In this document: positions 56,451-64,000 of the stretch, piece by piece
How positions within the stretch are numbered: the stretch's first letter is position 1
Layout: each line of letters starts with the position of its first letter
Assembly (NCBI RefSeq): GCF_022965805.1
Contig: NC_133110.1
Span: forward strand, 30,004,668-30,068,667
Length of the DNA stretch: 64,000 bases
Direction: 5' to 3'
Origin: Primulina eburnea
Lineage: Eukaryota; Streptophyta; Magnoliopsida; Lamiales; Gesneriaceae
The notes under the pieces: model-generated
The model's database searches: none
What the model was told of the DNA's origin: nothing
Seen by the model: only the letters and a program-made list of their open reading frames with translations
Made by a program: the position numbers and the translations under genes

Positions 56451-57121
56451 GATTTGTTCTTCAAAGAAGTCGTTAGGTTGCATGGCATGCCTAGGACTAT
56501 TGTTTCTCGTCGCGGTGTTAAATTCTTGAGTTACTTTTGGAAGACTTTATGTGCTTAACTTGGCACAAAATTGTTGTTTTCTACTACTTGTCATCCTCAA
56601 ACGGAAGGACAAACTGAAGTTGTCAATAGAACTTTGGGAACACTTTTGCGTGCTATTCTTAAAAAGAACTTGGATTGACATTTCTATGGACTTTATTTTG
56701 GGGTTGCCTAGGACTAAGAAGGGGAGGGACTCTATTTTTGTTGTTGTGGATAGATTCTCTTAGATGACACATTTTATAGCTTGTCATAAAACCGATGATG
56801 CTTCAAACATCGCGGATTTGTTCTTTAGAGAAGTCGTTAGGTTGCATGGCATGCCTAGGATTATTGTCTCTGGTCGCGGTATAAAATTCTTGAGTTACTT
56901 TTGGAAGACTTTATGGGCTAAACTTGGCACAAAATTGTTGTTTTCTACTACTTTTCATCCTCAAACGGATGGACAAAATGAAGTTGTCAATAGAACTTTG
57001 GGAACATTTTTGCGTGCTATTCTTAAAAAGAACTTGGATTGACATTTCTATGGACTTTATTTCGGGGTTGCCTAGGACTAAGAAGGGGAGGGATTCTATT
57101 TTTGTTGTTGAGGATAGATTC
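56451..57121 (+). pseudogene. Tandem integrase-core fragments (I), chromovirus type
   Basis: A head-to-tail array of about 1.8 copies of a 365-bp segment of gypsy integrase. Unit content runs from WIDISMDF and [19 protein letters not shown] through [21 protein letters not shown] and VVRLHGMPR to FSTTCHPQT and [15 protein letters not shown]. The first copy (56451-56667) lacks the start, a full copy spans about 56668-57032, and a partial third ends at 57121. The junction is at AACTTGGATTGACATT, changing frame between copies. Catalytic D residues are altered (SRRG or SGRG where SDRD is usual). CRM/Reina-like, lineage not resolved. Confidence 0.85.
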
Positions 57122-57983
57122 TGTGACACCTCTGACCCAATACATTAAAATACGCAGCGAAAATAAAATAATTTTCTTTAAAATATGGAAAGAGTTCAAA
57201 ATACATTCTTTAACATTTTTTTACAAAATAGCAATACATGATCATTCAAATGATATAACAAAAATACAAAACATCATTCCTATGATCATGCCATCAAAAT
57301 CATCCTTCCAACGGTGTATGCATATGACCCCCTGTCCACAGTCAACGTCCCGGGCCTCCACTCTGATCTGCATCACATGAAATAACTGAAATCAGAATAA
57401 ATCTCAGCAAGTGGAACTCTTACATAGCAATGACATAACATACTCTGTAAAAACATAGCTTTGAAATCATAAATACCATCAACTCTGAACTGTAAACTCT
57501 GAATCAACGAATATCATAACAATAGCGTAGAAATGAGATGGTATTTCTCTTTACTCTGGTTGGATTGATATCAATAGTAACTCTGCTCTGGGGTGCTCGT
57601 ATCCCAAATCGATAAAAACCGATAACTCTGAGGGATATAAGCCTATAGTCGTTGATCAACTAATTGCATGCAATTCTCTGGCTATGTATTTATCAATCCA
57701 ATAGAAACATTTAAACTCTCTCTTGGTTTAACAATCACTTTGAAACTCTTTCTTTTCTCTTTTATTCCCTTTCAACAATAATGAGACATAAAATGCCTCC
57801 AATATACATATCAATGAAATCAATACATAAACATGAATCAAATGAAGGGAATAACACATTAAAACCTTTGAAACACAATACATATAACATCATGTGAGCA
57901 CAAAGGATGAAATTCCACTTACAAACCAATAGAACACAACAATCTAAGCTCTTGGTTCACCACCTACAACAATAGTCCATAAA
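57122..57983 (-). repeat. LTR fragment K (H/J family), cut by J
   Basis: It starts TGTGACACCTCTGACCC and runs parallel to the first about 860 bp of the H and J LTRs until J enters at CATAAA (57978-57983). The rest should lie right of the window. Confidence 0.8.
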
Positions 57984-59581
57984 TGTGACACCCTGACCCG
58001 TAACGATAAAAAAAATACAGCGGAATTTAAAATTTTCTTTCAAATGGAAGGAGTTTCAAAATACATTTCATAAAGATGTTTACAAAATAATCACATGATC
58101 ATTCAAATGATATACAAAAATACAAAACAATCATTTCTATGATCATGTCCCCAAATGATAACAAAATAATCTTCCTTCCAACGGTGTATGCATATGACTC
58201 CCATCCACGATCACTGTCCTGGTCGGTCACTCTTATCTGCACCACATGAAAATAACTGAAATGAGAATAAATCTCAGCAAGTGGAACTCTAACATAGCAA
58301 TGATACAATATACTCTGTAAAACATGACTTTGAAATCATAAATACCATCAACTCTGAAACATGAATACTGTAGCAATAACTGTAGCAATAGCATATCAAT
58401 AAGATAGCAATAAGATGTTATTCTCTTTTCTCTGGTTGGATTGATATCAATAGTATCTCTGTCTTTGGTCGCAAATATCCCATCGATATAAATCGATAAC
58501 TGTGAGGGATAAAAGCCTATGGTCGTTGATCAACTAATTGCATGCAATGCTCTGACTATGATTAATCAATCCAATAAAACATTTGAACTCTGAATAGCAT
58601 TTAAAGCCGTCGTTTCACAATCTCATATTTTCTCTTGTATTCCCTTTTAAAAATAGTGAGACATCAATGCCTCCAATAGATAATCAATGGGATCAATACA
58701 TAACAATGAATCAATTGAAGGGAATATCACTTTAAAATCTTTAAAACACAATACATATAACATCATGTGAGCAAAGGGATGAAATTCCACTTACAAACCA
58801 ATAGAACACCTCCAAACTATACTCTTGGTACACCACCTACAACAATAATCCATAAATAACACCAATATCAACTCTATATCCAAAAATACAAGTCAAACAA
58901 TCCATTAAACCAACAATAACATCACCCTATAACATCTCATATCCAAAACCATGATAGAACTCAACCAAAAACTTACCTAAGCTTCCCAACACCAAGGAGA
59001 ACGTCGATCTCAAGTCGAATCGTCGAAAAGAAGCTTGGATTGAAGATAGGGAACAAAAGAAATGGTAGAAAACCCTAAGAAATGAGAGAAAATCTCGAAA
59101 TGAAGCGGAAGATGAGGATAAGGTATGGCCAACAACTCCAAAAAGTAACTTAAAAACTCGCCCATACCTATACCGCGGGTGCGCCAACACAAGGGCCGCG
59201 GGTGCGCTAAGCTCACGGCACAACAAAAATAAATTCCATGCACGATGACCGCGGGTGCGGTGCTGCAATTACCGCGGGTGCGGTCCTTGCACTGCCGCGG
59301 GTGCGGTGATGCCACGGCCTTCCAAATCCAAAATGATGAATAGTACACCGCGGGGGCACTCCTCTAAGAGCGCGGGTGCACTCAAGCCACGGCAATGAAC
59401 AGTACTAAATCAAATAAATTCGATCCGAAACACTGAAACGAACAATCAACACCAACTAACACCTCAATAAAACAATAACTAATAATACTATGGCCCAAAA
59501 CACAACTCTAAACATCTCATCACATAACCCAAATAACATACGAAACTTAAATCGTACCGTACACCGGGCTCGGCTATTACA
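57984..59581 (-). repeat. 3' LTR of J (1,598 bp)
   Basis: Plus-strand ends are TGTGACACCC and GGCTATTACA. The PPT on the minus strand is 59582-59594 (AAGGAGGGGAGAT). It contains seven CCGCGGGTGCG-type direct repeats between 59169 and 59390. Confidence 0.9.
59169..59390. repeat. GC-rich direct repeats in the LTR of J
   Basis: Seven copies of a word like ACCGCGGGTGCGGT, each containing or close to the palindrome CCGCGG, separated by 10-30 bp of ordinary sequence. H has three. Confidence 0.85.
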
Positions 59582-59621
59582 ATCTCCCCTCCTTAGAGGA
59601 ATTTCGTCCGCGAAATTGACG

Positions 59622-60743
59622 TCACTGCACGAACAACTCAGGATACTTCTCTCTCATCTCATCCTCTGGTTCCCACGTAGCCTCTTCGATCAAATGGTTC
59701 CTCCAAAGGACTTTAACGATGCCGATCTCTTTGTTCCTCAATACTCTAACTGTGCGATCCAAAATCTGAATCGGAATCTCTTGGTAAGTCAAACTCGGCG
59801 TCAAGTCCAATGGTTCGTGGCGAAGAACATGGGAAGGATTCGCAACATACTTCCTGAGCATCGATACGTGAAACACATTATGGACTCTGTCAAGATCGGG
59901 CGGTAGGGCTAATCTGTAGGCTCGGTCACCAACTCTGTCCAATATCTCGAATGGACCAATGAATCTCGGACTCAACTTGCCCTTCTTGCCAAATCTCATC
60001 ACACCCTTGAGAGGTGCTATCTTCAGAAATACATGATCGCCAACCTCAAACTGCAAAGGTCTGCGACGAACATCTGCATAGCTCTTCTGTCTCGACTGAG
60101 CAGTCTTCATCCTCTCTCTGATCACAGTAACAACATCGGCATCGGCTGTCTGCTGGACCAACTCGGGACCCAACATCTTCCTCTCGCCAACCTCATCCCA
60201 AAACAAAGGCGATCTGCACTTCCTGCCATAAAGTGCCTCATACGGTGCCATCCCAATCGACGCCTGGTAGCTATTATTGTACGTGAACTCCACAAGTGGC
60301 AATTTAGAATCCCAGCTACCAGAATAATCAATAGCACAAGCCCTGAGCATATCCTCAAGAATCTGAATGACTCTCTCTGACTGACCGTCGCTCTGAGGGT
60401 GATAAGCTGTACTGAACGCTAACCGTGAACCCATAGCTCTGTGCAGACTCTTCCAAAATTCGGAGGTAAATCTAGGATCACGATCAGACACGATCGACAC
60501 AGGGACACCATGAAGTCTAACAATCTCTGCAATATAATCCTCGGCCTACTGGTTCATGGAGTACGTCGTCTTGACTGGGAGAAAGTGCGCTGATTTGGTC
60601 AACTGATCAACAATGACCCAAATGGAATTATAAACTTTCTGCACTCTGGGAAGACCAGTCACGAAATCCATCGTAATATGCTCCCACTTCCACTGAGGAA
60701 TCGGCAATGATAGCAAATGTCCCAGCAGGTCTCTGGTGCTCAA
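59622..60743 (-). pseudogene. pol: Integrase and chromodomain of J, one stop
   Basis: The segment starts around [21 protein letters not shown] (from a frameshift near 60720). It continues through [13 protein letters not shown] and then meets TAG at 60546-60548, where a Tyr codon (TAC or TAT) is expected. After the stop the same frame carries the integrase core (SDRDPRFTSEFW, AFSTAYHPQSDGQSER), FTYNNSYQASIGMAPYEALYG, GPFEILDRVGDRAY and the chromodomain RVLRNKEI, VKVLWRNH, EATWEPE. The stop is at 59622. Apart from the TAG the domain looks complete. Confidence 0.9.
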
Positions 60744-61800
60744 TCTTCACCTGCTGACAAGTAAGGCACTGAGAAATGAACAAAGCAATATCTTTCTTCA
60801 TACCTGGCCACCAATAGAACCGACAAAGATCCTGATACATCTTCGTACTGCCTAGATGAATCGAATATGGCGCAGTATGAGCCTCTGTCAAGACATCTCG
60901 CCGAATATCATCGCCAATAGGAACACAGATACGGCCTCTGAAGGTCACCAATCCATCACCATTCATCGCAAACTCTGAGTTACCCCTCTCCTCAGCTCTA
61001 GCTCTCAACTCTAGAAACTGCACATCGACAGTCTGCTCTCTACGGATCCTGTCCGTCAAAGTAGCCCGAATGACCAACGCTGAAAAGCGAGCAATGGTTC
61101 CGGGGACTACCAAAGAAATATCCTCTCGATGCAAGTCCATCAGCAACGGCCTCTGAATCAAAGAACTCAATGAAGAACTCGATTTACGACTCAAAGCATT
61201 ATCCACAACGTTCGCCTTCCCTGGGTGGTAACTGATAGTCACATCATAATCTTTGACAAGCTCTAACCACCTCCTCTGCCGCATATTGAGCTCTTTCTGG
61301 GAAAACAAATACTTCAAACTCTTGTGGTCTGTGAAGATCTCACACTTTTCGCCATACAAGTAATGTCTCCAAATCTTCAGGGCGAAAACCACAGCTGCTA
61401 GCTCCAAATCGTGCGTCGGATAATTCCTCTCGTAATCCTTCAACTGGCGAGAAGCATAGGCAATGACCTTACCTCGCTGCATCAGCACTGCACCAAGGCC
61501 TCTCTTCGACGCATCGGTATAGACAACAAAATCCTCAGAACCACTTGGCAATGAAAGAACAGGAGCTGTCATCAATCTATCTTTCAGCTCTTGAAATGCA
61601 CTCTGGCAATCGATGGACCACTCCAACTTCACAGTCTTCCTCGTCAGATTGGACAATGGCAGGGCAATCTTGGAAAAATCTGAAATGAAACGACGATAGT
61701 AACCTGCCAAACCAAGGAAACTGCGTACCTCTGAAACAGAAGTAGGAATAGGCCAATTCTGAATCGCCTCTATCTTCAATGGATCAACAGCAATTGCCAT
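60723..61800 (-). pseudogene. pol: RT end, RNase H and integrase zinc finger of J
   Basis: Begins with [15 protein letters not shown] and [10 protein letters not shown] (RT connection). RNase H follows with [47 protein letters not shown] and the [12 protein letters not shown] end. The integrase HHCC region ends in [16 protein letters not shown] frameshift at RPAG then diverts the frame near 60720. Upstream it is separated from the RT palm by a one-base gain near 61798, at SRDG. Confidence 0.9.
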
Positions 61801-64000
61801 CCCTCGAAACAACATGGCCTAGGAAAGAAATCTGATCCAGCCAAAACTCACACTTCTTCAGCTTGGCAAACAACCTCTTCTCTCGCAACAACTGAAGAAC
61901 CACTCTGAGATGCTCGGCATGAAGCTCTCTGGTCTTGGAATAGATCAGAATATCGTCGATAAAGACAATGACGAAGCTATCCAGATAAGGCTTGAACACA
62001 CGGTTCATCAGATCCATAAAGACTGAAGGAGCATTGGTCAAACCAAAAGACATAACCAAAAACTCAAAATGACCGTACCTGGTCCGGAACGCTGTCTTAG
62101 GGATATCAGACTCCCTAACCTTCAACTGATAGTAGCCAGACCGAAGATCAATCTTCGAAAATACAGTGGCACCATGGAGCTGATCAAACAAATCATCTAT
62201 CCGTGGCAACGGATACTTGTTCTTGACAGTCACTTTGTTGAGCTCTCTGTAGTCGATACACAGATGCAAAGAACCATCCTTCTTCTTAACGAATAGAACC
62301 GGAGCTCCCCAAGGCGAAGAACTCGGACGAATGAAACCCTTGTCCACTAGATCCTGCAATTGCGCTTTCAACTCCTTCATCTCGGTAGGAGCCATTCGGT
62401 ACGGAGCCTTAGAAATAGGTACCGTGCCTGGAGCTAAATCGATCGAAAACTCAACATCCCTATCCGGCGGCAAACCCGGAACATCATCCTCAAACACATC
62501 AGCAAACTCCCTCACAACATCGATATCATCTAAATTCAACTTAATCAGTCTATCCACATCCACAATAGAAGCCAGAAACACATCACAACCTCTACACATC
62601 AACCTTTCAACCTCAAGACAAGAAATAAAAGGAAGGACCAGCGAAGTACCTGTGCTGGCGAGAACTCCTCCCTGGCCATCATCTGCAAAAGTCACCTTCT
62701 TATCAACACAATCGATAACTGCACGGTAAGTCGAAAGCCAATCCATGCCAAGAATAACATCAAAGGCAACCATCGGGATGACAATCAAATCAGCAAAAAC
62801 CTCCCTATCGACAATACGAACGGGGCAAGCAAACACAATCGATGTCGGGCACAAGACATCTCCCGAAGGCAAAACAACACTAAGCTGGAGGGGAAGAACA
62901 GAAGGAACTATACCCAAAGATCTCAAAAACAATTCAGACATAAAAGAATGAGTAGCACCAGTATCTATCAAAGTCGTAGCTACTCTGCCTGAAATCAAAA
63001 TAGTACTAGAGATCAATGAAGAATCATAATTAATACCTTCCTTCATCATCGCAAAGATACGACCCTGCACCTTCCCTTGGTTAGCTCCTCGTGGACAATT
63101 TCTGGCAACGTGGCCTGCCGTGCCACAACGGTAACAAGAATGAGTGCCAAGTCTGCACTCTCCTCGATGATGCTTGCCACACTTAGGACACAGTGGCTTC
63201 TCGGGATCAACTGGAACTGGCGGTGGTCTAGGACTCGACTCCATCTTGCCCTTGCCCTTGAAACGATCCCTGTCCCTCTGATTAGAGCCCTGGCCTCTCT
63301 GAACAAGAGCTTGGTGCCTCTCATGCCTCTCTCTGGTGATGTCCTTCTCATCCTGCTTGGCCAACAATGCCTTGGATACGATCTCCTTGAAAGTAACAGC
63401 CTTGGACATGTTGATATCACGATGAATCTCAGCTCTAAGGCCTCGAATGAAATGAGCGCCTTTATCTTTGTCATTGGAAGCAATGTAAGGAGCAAACAAG
63501 CAACCCTCCTCAAACTTCAGAATGTACTCACCAACATCCAAGCTCCCCTGACAAAGCTCCAAGAACTCCGTAACCTTCCTCGCTCGAAGTGCATCGGGGA
63601 AATACTTGTCATAGAACAAGTCTGTGAACTCTGACCACTTCAATGTCGCAACAGTCACACCAACTTTCGTCGCATTCCACCAAATGCGGGCAGCCTTAAC
63701 CAACATGAAAACGGCACAGCTGATCCTGTCTTTGTCCTCGTACTGGAGATGATCGAAGATCGCCTCTAAAGCCTTGACCCACTCGACAGCAACTAGAGGA
63801 TCGGTGCTACCTGCGAATTCCGGTGGATCCATTCTCTTGAAAGCAGAAAAGACGGCATCAGTGCCAACTGACTGAGCTACTTGGCCTCTCACTTGGCCTC
63901 TACCCTGTCCTGTACCTTGCATACGAATGAGCTGCTGAATCTGCTCGCTATGCACCTTAGCCTGCTCCTTAAGCAACTTGCCGAACTCGTCGACAACTCT
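61784..64000 (-). pseudogene. gag-pol: Gag, protease and RT of J (5' end beyond window)
   Basis: The frame is open to base 64000, so the start is outside. Gag shows [19 protein letters not shown], the IWWNATK motif, [11 protein letters not shown] and the paired knuckles [12 protein letters not shown] and [14 protein letters not shown] (about residues 263-295 from 63976). Protease has [12 protein letters not shown] has [43 protein letters not shown] and the catalytic FIDD (about residue 675). The frame breaks at SRDG near 61798, where one extra base brings a stop. Up to there no lesion is seen. Confidence 0.92.

Larger units (their letters stand above)
57984..64000 (-). mobile_element. Element J: Tekay/Del-like chromovirus, 3' part
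   Basis: A 3' LTR (57984-59581), PPT, and gag-pol on the minus strand continuing past the window end. The C-terminal chromodomain after integrase identifies a chromovirus. It lies inside K, an LTR of its own family; the expected target duplicate is ATAAA (57979-57983). Its coding region is broken only by two small shifts and a stop, so it is fairly young. Confidence 0.9.

Overview
The window is a plant heterochromatin-like block made entirely of nested LTR retrotransposons. I see no host protein gene, rRNA or tRNA gene. Plant origin follows from the element types (Copia/Sirevirus, TNT1-like Copia, chromodomain gypsy) and from primer sites complementary to the plant initiator tRNA-Met 3' end. 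The env-like protein of the first element resembles proteins I remember from Lamiales (Gesneriaceae-like) genomes, so an asterid is my best guess, but this is inference. No CRISPR array is present.

Layout, with letters I assigned. A (1-6623, +) is the 3' half of a Sirevirus-type Copia: end of pol, two antisense ORFs, a divergent intergenic region, an env-like ORF and the 3' LTR. A sits in a 3' LTR copy of C. C (6624-49925, -) is a TNT1-like Copia cut apart by A, by B (7861-17767, +, nearly intact, same family as C), by D (20802-36436, +, gypsy with three LTRs) and by F (41461-49623, +, gag-only gypsy). D in turn carries E (24399-32418, -, gag-only gypsy). C itself lies in G (49926-53189, +, gypsy 3' end), G lies in H (53190-56450, -, a tiny deletion derivative), and H lies in a tandem array of integrase fragments (I, 56451-57121). 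The right edge holds an LTR fragment K (57122-57983, -) entered by J (57984-64000, -), a recent Tekay/Del-like chromovirus running off the window. Five-base target duplications are visible for B (AACAA), D (TCTTT), E (GAAGC) and F (GATAC). One-sided evidence exists for A, C, G, H and J.

Coding state: no element here has a fully intact gag-pol. B has a single-base frameshift in gag but an open pol; C has an open gag but a broken pol. D, E, F and G have lost almost all pol. E is gag-only with nearly identical LTRs, so it moved recently and must have used proteins from elsewhere. J carries two frameshifts and one stop.

Most interesting signals: (1) the B/C leader holds a series of hairpins displaying the same AUAUUAUU sequence about every 90 nt, and the four stem differences I found between the two copies all keep pairing; (2) the LTRs of D, E, F and G share an apparent exon-intron layout, and E and F have lost the gag ATG (now ATA) but keep an ATG in an LTR exon whose splice phase matches gag; (3) element A has two related antisense ORFs, each with a TATA box 40-55 bp upstream, next to an ACGT-rich divergent promoter-like region; (4) the D and E LTRs carry arrays of long GC-rich hairpins, and H and J carry GC-rich direct repeats of another sequence.
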